Notes under the pieces: generated by a model | Told to the model about the DNA's origin: nothing | Database searches by the model: none | The model's input: the letters and a program-made list of their open reading frames with translations, nothing else | Translations under genes and position numbers: made by a program | In this document: positions 1-8,944 of the stretch, piece by piece | How the letters are laid out: each line of letters opens with the position of its first letter | Numbering within the stretch: the stretch's first letter is position 1 | Assembly (NCBI GenBank): GCA_018241405.1 | Contig: JAFEDY010000022.1 | Span: forward strand, 62,001 to 126,000 | Length of the DNA stretch: 64,000 bases | Source: Pseudomonadota bacterium | GTDB taxonomy: Bacteria; Pseudomonadota; Gammaproteobacteria; Burkholderiales; Burkholderiaceae_C | Reading direction: 5' to 3'

Positions 1-41
1 GTCAAATAACCGTCAAACAACCGTCGAATGCCGATCAACAC
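1..41. repeat. 11-bp tandem repeats upstream of msbA
   Basis: The left edge of the window holds two adjacent 11-bp units, GTCAAATAACC and GTCAAACAACC, differing at one base. Two decayed units follow (GTCGAATGCC, GATCAACAC). The array starts at base 1 and may continue to the left. It lies about 85 bp upstream of the msbA start. The 11-bp period is close to one helical turn, so a protein-binding array is possible, but no function can be assigned. Confidence 0.45.
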
Positions 42-110
42 AAGCGCGCATGTTACACATAACGTAGCGCGCCTCGTGACAAACTGTGCTGCGGCGCAAA
101 AGCCGAAACG

Positions 111-116
111 TAGAAT
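111..116 (+). promoter_or_regulatory. -10-like hexamer TAGAAT of msbA
   Basis: TAGAAT ends 9 nt before the msbA ATG. At normal spacing, transcription would begin within a few bases of the start codon. No good -35 hexamer is visible at 16-18 bp, so this is only a candidate. Confidence 0.35.
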
Positions 117-125
117 CCGCCCCTC

Positions 126-1907
126 ATGCAAGACTTGAATCATAGCGCCACCAAGACCGCCTCGCCGCAGGCAGCGGCGCCGCTTTCGCTGCTGGCCCGG
201 TTGCGGCGCCTGCACACCTACTTCGGCTACCAGCGCCTGGCGTGGACCATGGCCCTGTTGGGGACCGTGGTGGCGGCCATCACCGAACCCTTGATTCCCG
301 CGCTGCTCAAACCCTTGCTCGATCAGGGCTTCACTGAGGGATCGTTGCAACTGTGGATGGTTCCCGTGGCCATCATCGGCGTGTTCCTGGTGCGCGGGCT
401 GGCGCAGTTCACCAGCCAGTACGCGCTGAGCCGCATCGCCAACGAGGGCATGCTGCGCCTGCGCACGGCCTTGTTCGAGCGATTGCTGGCGGCCGACATG
501 GGGTTGTTCCAGCGCCAGTCGGCCAGTGCCCTGTCCAACACCGTGGTCTACGAGGTGCAGAGCGGCTTCAACGCGCTGGTGCATGCGCTGATCGGCCTGT
601 CGCGCGACGGCTTTACCCTGGTCGCGCTGCTGGGCTACCTGATCTATCTGAACTGGCAGCTCACGCTCATCGTGGCCGTGCTGGTGCCGGGCGTGGCCTG
701 GGTCATGAAGACCCTGTCGCGGCGCCTGTACAAGATCACCAAGAGCAGCCAGCAGGCCACCGACGACCTGGCCTATGTGGTGGAGGAAAACGTGCTGGCC
801 CATCGCATGGTGCGCCTGCATGGCGCCCAGGCCGAGCAGGGCCGGCGCTTCGACAGCCTGAGCCAGAAGCTGCGCCAGCTGGCCATCAAGTCCACGATTG
901 CCTCGTCGGCCATGACGCCCACGACGCAGCTGCTGTCGGCCGGCGCCCTGTCCACCGTGATCTGCATCGCCCTGTGGCAAAGCCATGGCCATGGCGCCAA
1001 GGATGTGACGGTGGGCGGCTTTGCCTCCTTCATTGCCGCCATGCTGATGCTGATCGCCCCGATACGCCGGCTGGCCGACGTCGCCAACCCCATCACGCGC
1101 GGCGTGGCGGCGCTGGAGCGCGGCCTGGTGCTGCTCAGCGACACACCCGCGGAAACGGGCGGTACGCACGCCGCGGATCATGCCCGGGGCGCGATCAGCC
1201 TGCGCGGTGTCACCGTGTCCTTCGACGCCGAGCACGAGCCCGCGCTGGATGGCGTGAGCCTGGACATACGCCCCGGCGAGGTGGTGGCCCTGGTGGGCCC
1301 CTCGGGCGCGGGCAAGACCACGCTGGTCAACCTGCTGCCGCGCTTCGTGTCGCCCAGCAGCGGCCAGGTGCTGCTTGACGGTGTGGCCGCCGAGGACTGG
1401 AGCCTTCCATCCCTGCGCGCGCAGTTCGCGGTGGTCAGCCAGGACGTGGTGATGTTCAACGACAGCATCGCCGCCAACGTGGCGCTGGGCGCCCCCATCG
1501 ACGCGCAGCGCGTGCAGCAATGCCTCGCAGCCGCCAACCTGGCCCGGCATGTGGCCGCCCTGCCCCAGGGCATGGACACGCTGGTAGGGCACAACGCCAC
1601 GCAGCTGTCGGGCGGGCAGCGCCAGCGGCTGGCAATTGCGCGCGCGCTGTACAAGGACGCGCCGATCCTGATCCTGGACGAGGCCACGTCCGCCCTCGAT
1701 ACCGAGTCCGAGCGCCTGGTGCAGGAGGCCCTGCAGCGCCTGATGCGCGGGCGCACCACGCTGGTGATCGCGCACCGCCTGTCCACTATTGAGCACGCCG
1801 ACCGCGTCGTGGTAATGGAGCGCGGGCGCATCGCGGAACAGGGCACGCACGCCGAACTGGTGGCCGCCGGCGGGCTGTTCGCGCGCCTGCAGGCGCATAC
1901 GAATTGA
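126..1907 (+). CDS. msbA: MsbA-type lipid A export ABC transporter, fused permease/ATPase
   Basis: This inner-membrane half-transporter is expected to work as a homodimer, using ATP to flip lipid A-core from the inner to the outer leaflet. The 593-residue length fits MsbA. An N-terminal membrane domain with about six helices (residues ~35-310) precedes a nucleotide-binding domain. That domain has Walker A GPSGAGKTT (~391), signature LSGGQRQR (~494), Walker B ILILDEAT (~514) and the H-loop IAHRLS (~548). The ATG at 126 follows a -10-like TAGAAT closely. The gene is convergent with the biotin carboxylase gene and is followed by a repeat able to form a stem-loop. A related exporter of another lipid or drug is possible, but MsbA is the best call. 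Confidence 0.9.
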   Translation: MQDLNHSATKTASPQAAAPLSLLARLRRLHTYFGYQRLAWTMALLGTVVAAITEPLIPALLKPLLDQGFTEGSLQLWMVPVAIIGVFLVRGLAQFTSQYALSRIANEGMLRLRTALFERLLAADMGLFQRQSASALSNTVVYEVQSGFNALVHALIGLSRDGFTLVALLGYLIYLNWQLTLIVAVLVPGVAWVMKTLSRRLYKITKSSQQATDDLAYVVEENVLAHRMVRLHGAQAEQGRRFDSLSQKLRQLAIKSTIASSAMTPTTQLLSAGALSTVICIALWQSHGHGAKDVTVGGFASFIAAMLMLIAPIRRLADVANPITRGVAALERGLVLLSDTPAETGGTHAADHARGAISLRGVTVSFDAEHEPALDGVSLDIRPGEVVALVGPSGAGKTTLVNLLPRFVSPSSGQVLLDGVAAEDWSLPSLRAQFAVVSQDVVMFNDSIAANVALGAPIDAQRVQQCLAAANLARHVAALPQGMDTLVGHNATQLSGGQRQRLAIARALYKDAPILILDEATSALDTESERLVQEALQRLMRGRTTLVIAHRLSTIEHADRVVVMERGRIAEQGTHAELVAAGGLFARLQAHTN

Positions 1908-1910
1908 TAC

Positions 1911-1958
1911 AAAAAAGATAGCTGCCCGCGCTTGTCAGACAAGCGCTGGAGGTCAACA
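1911..1958. repeat. Dispersed stem-loop repeat, copy A (msbA / biotin carboxylase junction)
   Basis: An AT-rich start with GATAGCT is followed by the perfect stem GCGCTTGTC-A-GACAAGCGC at 1928-1946, then GGAGG. It belongs to a repeat family found about a dozen times in this window. It fills the gap between two convergent genes and could act as a bidirectional terminator, although no strong T-run follows. Confidence 0.7.
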
Positions 1959-1963
1959 ACGCC

Positions 1964-3685
1964 TCAAACAATGCGGGCGATGCAGGCCCCGGCGCTCTGG
2001 TAGGTGCCAGCCTCGGCCTGCAGCGTGATGTGGCCGCTGCGGTGCGCCGTGACCTGCATCTCCATCTTCATGGCCTCCATGACGGCGATGACATCGCCGG
2101 CCTGCACGGCGGCGCCGTCCTGCACCTTCCAGGCATGCAGGTTGCCGGCGATGGGCGCGGCGACCGCGGCCTCGTCCACGGGCGCCTCGGGCGCCAGCGC
2201 AGCAGCACCGCCTGTGGTGGCCAGGCCCTGCAGCAGCGCGGCCGGCAGGCCCAGCTGCATGCGGCGGCCGTCTATCTCGATGGCGCAGCGCAGCAGCGTG
2301 GCGTCGGCCTGGGGCGCGGCGCGCGCGGCGGCGGCCAGGTCGTTGGCGAAGGCGGTTTCTATCCAGCGCGTGTGCACCTTGAAGCCATCGGCGCCTATGA
2401 AGTCCGCCTGATCCAGCACGGCGCGGTGAAACGGCAGCACGCTGGCCACGCCCTCGATGGCGAACTCGGCCAGCGCACGGCGTGCGCGCGTCAGCGCCTG
2501 CGCGCGTGAGCCGCCCGTGACGATGAGCTTGGCCATCAGCGAGTCAAAGCTGCCCGGCACCGTGGAGCCCGCCAGCACCCCCGTGTCCACGCGCACGCCC
2601 GGGCCCGTGGGCGGGTCAAAGCGCAGCACCGGCCCGGGCGTGGGCAGAAAGCCGCGGCCCACGTCCTCGGCGTTGATGCGGAACTCGATCGCATGGCCCA
2701 GCGGCGCGGGCGTCTCGGTGATGGACAGCGGCAGGCCATCGGCCACGCGCAGCTGCTCCACCACCAGGTCCAGGCCCGTGGTCTGCTCGGTCACCGGGTG
2801 CTCCACCTGCAGGCGCGTATTCACCTCCAGGAAGGAGATGGCGCCGCCGCCCGAGAGTAGAAACTCCACCGTGCCCGCGCTTTCGTAGCCGACCTCGGCG
2901 CAGATGTCGTGCGCGGCCTGGTGGATGCGCGCACGCTGTTCGTCGGTAAGAAACGGCGCGGGCGCCTCCTCCACCAGCTTCTGGTTGCGCCGCTGCAGCG
3001 AGCAGTCGCGCGTGCCCAGCACCACCACCCGGCCATGCTTGTCGCCTATGACCTGGGCCTCGATGTGGCGCGGCTTGTCCAGGAACTGCTCGACGAAGCA
3101 CTCGCCGCGCCCGAAGGCGGCCGTGGCCTCGCGCACGGCGGACGCGTACAGCTCGGCCACCTCGTCCATGCGCCACGCGATCTTCATGCCGCGCCCGCCG
3201 CCGCCGAACGCGGCCTTGATGATGATGGGCAGGCCGTGCTGCTCGGCAAACCGCAGCACCTCGGCGGCGTCCTTGACGGGCCCCTGGGTGCCCGCCACCA
3301 GCGGCGCGCCGACTTTGAGCGCGATCTTGCGCGCCTCCACCTTGTCGCCCAGCCGCGCAATGGCCTGGGGCGTGGGCCCTATCCAGGCCAGGCCGGCGTC
3401 GAGCACCGCCTGGGCGAAGGCGGCGCTCTCGGATAGGAAGCCGTAGCCGGGGTGCACTGCGTCGGCGCCGCTTCTCTTCGCCACGTCCAGCAGCTTCTCG
3501 ATGTGCAGATAGGTGTCGACCGGGCGGTCACCATCCAGGCCCCAGGCCTCGTCGGCCATGCGCGCGTGCAGGGCGTCGATGTCGGCATTGGCATACACGG
3601 CGACAGATCGCACGCCGTAGTCGCGGCAGGCGCGCACCACGCGGACGGCGATTTCGCCACGGTTGGCAATCAGAACCTTCTTCAT
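1964..3685 (-). CDS. Biotin carboxylase with C-terminal biotin carboxyl carrier domain
   Basis: This 573-residue protein carries an AccC-like biotin carboxylase (residues ~1-450) followed by a linker and a biotinyl domain. It should use ATP and bicarbonate to carboxylate its own biotin. Visible motifs are the N-terminal [12 protein letters not shown], the ATP-grasp glycine loop FGGGGRGMK (~160-168), the catalytic [14 protein letters not shown] (~287-300) and EAMKMEM with biotinyl-Lys near 540. There is no classical carboxyltransferase nearby. The neighbouring PxpB-PxpC protein has the two domains (AHS1/AHS2) that form the carboxyltransferase part of urea carboxylases, so the pair resembles a split urea carboxylase. 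The start at 3685 was chosen because the family N-terminus begins there; an upstream 24-residue extension in frame is Arg-rich and unlike the family. A duplicated copy of the first codons lies just upstream. Confidence 0.88.
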   Translation of the reverse strand: MKKVLIANRGEIAVRVVRACRDYGVRSVAVYANADIDALHARMADEAWGLDGDRPVDTYLHIEKLLDVAKRSGADAVHPGYGFLSESAAFAQAVLDAGLAWIGPTPQAIARLGDKVEARKIALKVGAPLVAGTQGPVKDAAEVLRFAEQHGLPIIIKAAFGGGGRGMKIAWRMDEVAELYASAVREATAAFGRGECFVEQFLDKPRHIEAQVIGDKHGRVVVLGTRDCSLQRRNQKLVEEAPAPFLTDEQRARIHQAAHDICAEVGYESAGTVEFLLSGGGAISFLEVNTRLQVEHPVTEQTTGLDLVVEQLRVADGLPLSITETPAPLGHAIEFRINAEDVGRGFLPTPGPVLRFDPPTGPGVRVDTGVLAGSTVPGSFDSLMAKLIVTGGSRAQALTRARRALAEFAIEGVASVLPFHRAVLDQADFIGADGFKVHTRWIETAFANDLAAAARAAPQADATLLRCAIEIDGRRMQLGLPAALLQGLATTGGAAALAPEAPVDEAAVAAPIAGNLHAWKVQDGAAVQAGDVIAVMEAMKMEMQVTAHRSGHITLQAEAGTYQSAGACIARIV

Positions 3686-3819
3686 GGCATCAAACCTTTC
3701 GCCTCGAAAACGTGAAGGGCGGCGAAATCGCCGTCGCCTGCTGCGCAGGCACGGCAATGTGGTGAAACGCCCGCTACGCGGTCGTTTTCGCCTCTATTGG
3801 CAATCAGGACTTTTTTCAT
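3682..3819 (-). pseudogene. Displaced duplicate of the biotin carboxylase start: 45-codon ORF
   Basis: The minus strand from 3819 reads ATG AAA AAA GTC CTG ATT GCC AAT AGA GGC GAA, giving [11 protein letters not shown]. These are the same 11 residues that begin the real biotin carboxylase at 3685, with synonymous base changes. The frame then leaves the family sequence and ends in a TGA at 3684-3682 that overlaps the true ATG (ATGA). The copy begins 5 nt after the stop of the PxpB-PxpC gene, which is the usual operon position for the carboxylase start. It therefore looks like the ancestral start, pushed away by an insertion. It may now be translated and coupled to the real gene, or be inert. 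Confidence 0.7.
3721..3792. repeat. 72-bp segment with GGCGAAA / TTTCGCC ends inside the duplicated start
   Basis: On the plus strand the segment begins GGCGAAATCG and ends CGTTTTCGCC, a 9/10 terminal inverted match. It contains an internal palindrome around CCTGCTGCGCAGG. A further TTTCGCC lies at 3697-3703. It separates the two copies of the carboxylase start, so it could be a small inserted palindromic element. The end sequence is also part of the carboxylase coding sequence itself, so a local rearrangement is the alternative. Confidence 0.45.
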
Positions 3820-3824
3820 GGCAT

Positions 3825-5429
3825 TCAGGGGCAGGTGATGGCCTCGAAAGACCGTATGGGGTTGAAACGCACCCAGGCGTTCACCGGGATCTGGCCCGCG
3901 CGGTCCAGGTGGTGCGGTGCCACGCAGGCGATGACCGGGTAGCCGCCGGTCAAAGGGTGGTCGGCCAGGAACAGCACGGGCTGGCCGCTGGGCGGCACCT
4001 GGATGGCGCCGGTGGGCGTGCCCTCGCTGGGCAGCTCCTCAGTGATGGCGCGCGCCAGCGGCTCTTCGCCGGCCAGGCGCAGGCCCACGCGGTTCGACTG
4101 GGGCGTGACACGCCAGCGCTGGCGCGCCAGCAGCTCCAGCGCATCGGGCGTGAACCAGTCGCTGCGCGGGCCGGGCACCACGTCGAGCACGACATCCTCG
4201 TGCACGCCGGGCAGGTCCTGCGGCGGCAGCTCGGCGTCGCCCACGACGGCGCCCCGCGCCACCGGCAGCAGCGCCAGCCTGTCGCCCGCGGCCAGCGCCG
4301 GCGGGCCCACATGGGCCAGCGTGTCGGTGCTGCGGCTGCCCAGCACCGGCGCCACGTCGAAGCCGCCGCGCGCGGCCACGTAGCAGCGCGTGCCGGCGGC
4401 GGGCTCGCCGATGCTGAGCTGGTCGCCATCGGCCAGCGCCACGGCCTGGTAGCGCGGCACGTTCCAGCGCGCACCGGCGGCGTTGGTCAGCGCGAGAAGC
4501 GCGTCGGCACCCGTCACCGCCACCACCGTGTCGCCACGGCTGACCAGCCGCAGGCCGCCGTTCACGGTCTCCAGGCAGGCGGCGTCCGACGGGTTGCCGA
4601 CCAGCCGGTTGGCCGTGCGGCAGGCGCCCCGGTCGAGCGCGCCGGAGGCCGACACGCCCTGCCCCGCCTGGCCCGGCCGGCCCAGGTCCTGCAGCAGCGT
4701 GAGCAGGCCGGGCGCGGCCACCTCCAGCGCCGGGACGTTCGCGGCCACGGGGGCGGCAGATTTGGCATGTTTTCGATCCAAAGCGCGCTCCAGCTGTACG
4801 CTAGCAGCTACAGATAGCGTAGCAATATCGACAAAGCGCACCTCAAATCCCGGCTGCAGCAGCGCGGGCACGTCGCGGTCAATGTCCCACATGGCCAGCG
4901 GCGTCGTGCCAATGATCTGCCAGCCCCCGGGGCTGGCCTGCGGGTAGACGCCGCTGAACCGCCCCGCCAGCGCCACGGCGCCCGCCGGAATGCGCGTGCG
5001 CGGCGTGGCGCGGCGCGGCACATCCAGGCTTTCGTGGCCGCCCGAGAGGTAGGCAAAGCCCGGCGCAAAGCCGACGAAGGCCACGCTGTAGGTGCTGCCG
5101 GTGTGGCGGCGCACCAGTTCCTCGGGCGTGATGCCCAGGATCTGCGCCACCTCGGCCAGATCCTCGCCGTCGTAGTGCACGGGGATTTCCACCAGCGTGG
5201 CGTCGCGCTGCACCCTGTGCGACAGGTCGCGCGCGGCAATGGCACGTACCAGTTCGACCACACCGGTGGCCGATGGGCGGAACTGCACGAGGATGGTGCG
5301 CGCGGCGGGCACCAGTTCCTCGACGCCGGCCAGCGGATCGCGCTGCAGCGAGGCCAGCAGGGCCAGGGTCTGGTCCAGGTCGGCCAGCTCCACGAGCAGT
5401 GCGTTCAATGAGACGGGCAGGAATCTCAC
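3825..5429 (-). CDS. pxpBC: PxpB-PxpC fusion (5-oxoprolinase / urea carboxylase-like AHS1-AHS2 protein)
   Basis: This 534-residue protein joins a PxpB (AHS1, KipI-like) domain at ~1-205 to a PxpC (AHS2, KipA-like) domain at ~228-534. PxpC begins near ALEVAAPGLLTLLQDLGRPG and has the family segment GALDRGACRTANRLVGN. With PxpA these subunits form bacterial ATP-dependent 5-oxoprolinase; the same two domains make the carboxyltransferase part of urea carboxylase. Usually they are separate neighbouring genes. The linker (~200-224) is unusually AT-rich and matches the window's dispersed repeat (copy H), perhaps the site of the fusion. I chose the GTG at 5429 because it starts the family N-terminus (RFLPVSLNALLVEL) 7 nt after the preceding stop. 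Confidence 0.85.
   Translation of the reverse strand: MRFLPVSLNALLVELADLDQTLALLASLQRDPLAGVEELVPAARTILVQFRPSATGVVELVRAIAARDLSHRVQRDATLVEIPVHYDGEDLAEVAQILGITPEELVRRHTGSTYSVAFVGFAPGFAYLSGGHESLDVPRRATPRTRIPAGAVALAGRFSGVYPQASPGGWQIIGTTPLAMWDIDRDVPALLQPGFEVRFVDIATLSVAASVQLERALDRKHAKSAAPVAANVPALEVAAPGLLTLLQDLGRPGQAGQGVSASGALDRGACRTANRLVGNPSDAACLETVNGGLRLVSRGDTVVAVTGADALLALTNAAGARWNVPRYQAVALADGDQLSIGEPAAGTRCYVAARGGFDVAPVLGSRSTDTLAHVGPPALAAGDRLALLPVARGAVVGDAELPPQDLPGVHEDVVLDVVPGPRSDWFTPDALELLARQRWRVTPQSNRVGLRLAGEEPLARAITEELPSEGTPTGAIQVPPSGQPVLFLADHPLTGGYPVIACVAPHHLDRAGQIPVNAWVRFNPIRSFEAITCP
4758..4830. repeat. Dispersed stem-loop repeat, copy H (in the PxpB-PxpC linker)
   Basis: This AT-rich coding stretch contains AAAGCGC and AGCAGCTA followed by TAGCGTAGCAA. 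It resembles the second repeat copy inside hrpA. It encodes residues ~200-224 of the fusion protein, between the two domains, and keeps the frame. The match to the family is moderate. Confidence 0.45.
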
Positions 5430-5436
5430 GGCCGCC

Positions 5437-6255
5437 TCACACGTGGTAGCTGCTGTCGGGCACGTCGGTAATGAACATATAGCCCGGCGCATGCGTCACG
5501 GCAAACGGCACGCCCGAGGCCATCACCGCCGCCTGGGGCGTGACGCCGCAGGCCCAGAACACGGGCACTTCGCCGGGCTCGATGCGCACAGCATCGCCAA
5601 AGTCCGGCCTGGCAATATCGGCAATGCCCAGCGCCGCCGGGTCGCCCACATGCACGGGCGCGCCATGCACCGAGGGAAAGCGGGCCGAGATCGTGACCGC
5701 ATCGGCCACGCGCTGCGCGGGGATGGGCCGCATGGACACCACCATTTCGCCGTGCAGGCGCCCGGCCGGGCGGCATTGGCGGTTCGTGCGGTACATGGGC
5801 ACGTTGCAGCCGTCGGCGATGTGGCGCACCTCGATGCCGGCCTCCTGCAGCGGGGTCTCGAAGGTGAAGCTGCAGCCGATCAGAAAGGTGACCAGGTCCG
5901 GGTGCTCGGCCCACAGGGCCGTCGCGTCCCGCACCTCCTCGGCCAGCCGGCCGTTGCGCCAGACGCGGTACAGGGGGATGTCGCTGCGCACGTCGGCGCC
6001 GTCGGCCAACACCGTCTGGTACGCGCCGGCCTCGATCACGTCAAGCACCGGGCAGGGCTTGGGGTTGCGCTGCGCGTACAGCAGAAAATCCCAGGCCCAG
6101 TCGCGCGGCAGCGCAATCATGTTGGCCTGCGTCATGCCGGGGGCGACGCCGGCCGTGGGGCGCACGGCGCCGGCGCGGTATTCGGCACGCGCCTGGCGTG
6201 CCGCGGCCACGGAGGCGGCGCGGGCCTGCTGCAATGCGTTGGCTTGCATGGTCAT
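5437..6255 (-). CDS. DUF1445 / YcsI family putative hydro-lyase
   Basis: This 272-residue protein matches the DUF1445 family, annotated as putative hydro-lyases. The recognisable parts are the N-terminal [23 protein letters not shown], where the product binds to small organic acids is unknown, and the conserved C-terminal [13 protein letters not shown]. The family domain is also found in mammalian D-glutamate cyclase, which makes 5-oxo-D-proline, so a link to pyroglutamate metabolism is reasonable. The gene lies between pxpA and the pxpB-pxpC fusion, with short gaps (14 and 7 nt), so co-transcription is very likely. No catalytic residue can be named from the sequence alone. Confidence 0.8.
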   Translation of the reverse strand: MTMQANALQQARAASVAAARQARAEYRAGAVRPTAGVAPGMTQANMIALPRDWAWDFLLYAQRNPKPCPVLDVIEAGAYQTVLADGADVRSDIPLYRVWRNGRLAEEVRDATALWAEHPDLVTFLIGCSFTFETPLQEAGIEVRHIADGCNVPMYRTNRQCRPAGRLHGEMVVSMRPIPAQRVADAVTISARFPSVHGAPVHVGDPAALGIADIARPDFGDAVRIEPGEVPVFWACGVTPQAAVMASGVPFAVTHAPGYMFITDVPDSSYHV

Positions 6256-6269
6256 TGCTCCTGTCAGAT

Positions 6270-7028
6270 TCAGACGAATGGGCGCACGGTCACGCCGTCG
6301 CTCTCCAGCGCCATGCGCACGGCGCGTGCCATCTCCACGGCGCCGGGGCTGTCACCATGCACGCAGATCGAATCGGCCTGCACGCACGCAAGACTCCCGT
6401 CCACGGCCTCGACCACGCCGTCGCGCACCAGGCGCAGCATGCGTGCCGCCACCAGGGCGCTGTCGTGCAGCACGGCGCCCTTGTCGCGGCGCGACACCAG
6501 CGCGCCTTGCGGCGTGTAGGCGCGGTCGGCAAAGGCTTCGGCAATCACACGCAGGCCGGCCGCCTGCGCCCAGCCCACCAGTGGTGATCCCGCCAGCACC
6601 ACCAGCGCCAGGTCGGGATCAACATCGCGGATGGCGGTGATCACATCGCGCGCCTGGCGCTCGTCGTGCGCAATGGTGTTGTAGAGCGCGCCATGGGGCT
6701 TCACATAGCCGACGTGCGTGCCGGCGGCCCGCGCCAGGCCCTGCAGCGCGCCGATCTGGTAGATCACATCGGCCACCAGGTCGGCGCTTGCCACATCCAT
6801 ATTGCGCCGGCCAAAGCCCACCAGATCCGGGTAGGCCACATGCGCGCCCACGGACACACCGCGCGCCTGCGCCGCCTTGAGGGTGGCCAGGATGCCCGCA
6901 GGGTCGCCCGCATGGAAGCCGCAGGCCACATTGGCGCTGCTCACGATGTCCAGCATGGCGGCGTCGTCGCCCATGCGCCACGCGCCCAGGCTTTCGCCCA
7001 GGTCGCTGTTCAGGTCGATACGAGGCAT
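6270..7028 (-). CDS. pxpA: 5-oxoprolinase subunit PxpA (LamB/YcsF family)
   Basis: This 252-residue protein belongs to the LamB/YcsF family. With PxpB and PxpC it hydrolyses 5-oxoproline to glutamate using ATP in the cytoplasm. The diagnostic N-terminus [18 protein letters not shown] is present, followed by [24 protein letters not shown] and [10 protein letters not shown], all typical of the family. The length is the usual 245-255 residues. It is the third gene of the set pxpBC / DUF1445 / pxpA, read in the order pxpA, DUF1445, pxpBC, biotin carboxylase. A TRAP transporter lies immediately upstream, about 49 nt away, suggesting a shared substrate. A start at 7028 gives [12 protein letters not shown] and is preceded by GGGAGG-like sequence (AAGGGAGGACGCC), a strong ribosome binding site. 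Confidence 0.92.
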   Translation of the reverse strand: MPRIDLNSDLGESLGAWRMGDDAAMLDIVSSANVACGFHAGDPAGILATLKAAQARGVSVGAHVAYPDLVGFGRRNMDVASADLVADVIYQIGALQGLARAAGTHVGYVKPHGALYNTIAHDERQARDVITAIRDVDPDLALVVLAGSPLVGWAQAAGLRVIAEAFADRAYTPQGALVSRRDKGAVLHDSALVAARMLRLVRDGVVEAVDGSLACVQADSICVHGDSPGAVEMARAVRMALESDGVTVRPFV

Positions 7029-7077
7029 GGCGTCCTCCCTTCCGATTGGGCCGCAACACGCACGACCGAATACACAA

Positions 7078-8370
7078 CTACATGCGCGATGGCAGCCACA
7101 GCACGATCTGGGGCAGCGCGTACAAGGCCAGCACCGCCACCAGCATCACGAAGAACATGGGCATGGTGACGCGCGCAATCCAGCCTATGTCGCGCTTGGT
7201 CAGGCCCTGGATCACGAACAGGTTCAAGCCCACAGGCGGCGTGATCTGCGCCATCTCGACCACCAGCACGATGAAGATGCCAAACCAGATCAGGTCATAG
7301 CCCGCAGCCTCCACCGTCGGCAGCAGCACGGCGATGGTCAGCACCACCATGGAGATGCCGTCCAGGAAACAGCCCAGTACGATGAAGAACACCGTCAGCA
7401 TCATCAGCAGCGCAAAGGGCGACAGGTGCAGCGAGCCTATCCACTCCGCCAGATGGCGCGGCAGGCCGATGAAGCCCATGGCCAGCGTGAGGAAGGCCGC
7501 CCCGGCCAGGATCAACCCGATCATGCAGTACACACGGCAGGCGCTGACCAGCCCCTCCGTGAACTTCTGCCAGGAAAGCGATCCCTCCCAGGCGGCCAGG
7601 CCCAGCGCGCCGGCCACGCCCAGGGCAGCGGCCTCGGTGGCCGTGGCAACGCCCGAATAGATGCCCCCCAGCACCAGGCCGATGAGGATCACCGCGGGGA
7701 TCAGGTGGCGGGACTCGTACAGCTTCTGCATGAAGCTCATCGACATGTCCGAGGCTGGTACCTGCTCGCGGTTGAACAGCGCCCAGACGGCGATATAGGC
7801 CATGAACATGCCCGCCAGCATCAGGCCGGGGAACACGCCTGCAAGGAACAGCTTGGCGATCGACACGTTGGCGGCCACGCCATAGACGATCATGATGATG
7901 GACGGCGGTATCAACAGCCCCAGGGTGGCCGCGCCGCCCAGGGTGCCCACCGCCATGGCGTCGGGGTAGCCGCGCTTCTTGAGCTCCGGCAGGGTCATCT
8001 TGCCTATGGTGGCGCAGGTGGCGGCCGACGAGCCGGAGATGGCGGCGAAGATGGTGCAGCCCACCACGTTGGTGTGCAGCAGCCGCCCGGGCAGCTTGTC
8101 CATCCACGGAGCCAGGCCGCGGAACATGCTGTCCGAAAGCTTGCTGCGAAACAGAATCTCGCCCATCCACAAAAACAGCGGCAGCGCCGTCAGCGTCCAG
8201 GCCGAGCTAGCGCCCCAGATCGTCAGCATCATGCTGTCGCCTGCCGGGCGGCTGGTGAACAGCTCCATGCCGATCAGCCCCACGGCCAGCAGGCCCAGGC
8301 CTATCCACATTCCCGCGCCGAGCACTGCGAAGAGCGCAATGATCAGCACCAATGCAGCCGTCATATCCAT
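7078..8370 (-). CDS. dctM: TRAP transporter large permease, DctM type
   Basis: This 430-residue, very hydrophobic protein has the organisation of a DctM/SiaM large permease, with about twelve membrane segments. Recognisable family stretches are [14 protein letters not shown] near the N-terminus, [33 protein letters not shown] and [14 protein letters not shown], followed by the C-terminal [14 protein letters not shown]. It would couple substrate uptake to a sodium or proton gradient in the inner membrane. It lies 15 nt after the small permease gene and 49 nt before pxpA, so the transporter and the 5-oxoprolinase genes probably share a transcript. The substrate is inferred from context; the sequence does not name it. 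Confidence 0.9.
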   Translation of the reverse strand: MDMTAALVLIIALFAVLGAGMWIGLGLLAVGLIGMELFTSRPAGDSMMLTIWGASSAWTLTALPLFLWMGEILFRSKLSDSMFRGLAPWMDKLPGRLLHTNVVGCTIFAAISGSSAATCATIGKMTLPELKKRGYPDAMAVGTLGGAATLGLLIPPSIIMIVYGVAANVSIAKLFLAGVFPGLMLAGMFMAYIAVWALFNREQVPASDMSMSFMQKLYESRHLIPAVILIGLVLGGIYSGVATATEAAALGVAGALGLAAWEGSLSWQKFTEGLVSACRVYCMIGLILAGAAFLTLAMGFIGLPRHLAEWIGSLHLSPFALLMMLTVFFIVLGCFLDGISMVVLTIAVLLPTVEAAGYDLIWFGIFIVLVVEMAQITPPVGLNLFVIQGLTKRDIGWIARVTMPMFFVMLVAVLALYALPQIVLWLPSRM

Positions 8371-8385
8371 GTTGTGCTCCTCAAA

Positions 8386-8895
8386 TCACTCGGCCACCGA
8401 ACCCGGGCCCTCAATGAACCACTCGCGCCCGCGCAGCCGCGCCACGATGGCATCCAGAAAGGCCAGCGCAAAGGCCACGCAGCCGATCGCCATGCTCAGC
8501 TGCGGAATCCACAGTGGCGTAGCATCCGCGGCGGGTGAGACGTCATGCGTCTCGTACGACAGCCATACGGCACGTATGGCAAACCAGGCAACATAGACCG
8601 ACAAACCCAGCCCGGCGAGCAAACCCGCCCATTCAAACGCCGCTCGCGCCCTGCTGCCCAGGCGATCGAGCAACAGCGTGACACGGATATGGTCGCCATG
8701 CATCAGCGCCGTGGGCAGGGCAAAGAACAGGGTCGCGGCGATGGCATAGCCGGCATAGGCATCCAGCCCCTGGATGTCGATGAACGTCACCTGGCGCGCC
8801 AGGATGCCCAGCAGCACGATCACGAACGCGGCCACCATGGACAGGCAGGCAAGCCCTATGAGCAGACGGTAGAAGTAATGGCCGAACCTATCCAT
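8386..8895 (-). CDS. dctQ: TRAP transporter small permease, DctQ type
   Basis: This 169-residue protein with four predicted membrane helices is the DctQ subunit that partners DctM. The segment GYAIAATLFFALPTALMHGDHIRVTLLLDRL is typical of the family, which often reads A-x-x-x-L-x-x-G-x-H-I-R-V in the second helix region. It lies between the solute-binding protein gene (49-nt gap) and the large permease gene (15-nt gap), completing a standard P-Q-M order. The ATG at 8895 is the natural start of the hydrophobic protein (MDRFGHYFYRLLIG). Its substrate is whatever the DctP protein binds. Confidence 0.87.
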   Translation of the reverse strand: MDRFGHYFYRLLIGLACLSMVAAFVIVLLGILARQVTFIDIQGLDAYAGYAIAATLFFALPTALMHGDHIRVTLLLDRLGSRARAAFEWAGLLAGLGLSVYVAWFAIRAVWLSYETHDVSPAADATPLWIPQLSMAIGCVAFALAFLDAIVARLRGREWFIEGPGSVAE

Positions 8896-8944
8896 GGCGA
8901 GCTCCTGGCATGCGGTATGGGAATGGGCGGTCGAGCGTCGGCCG

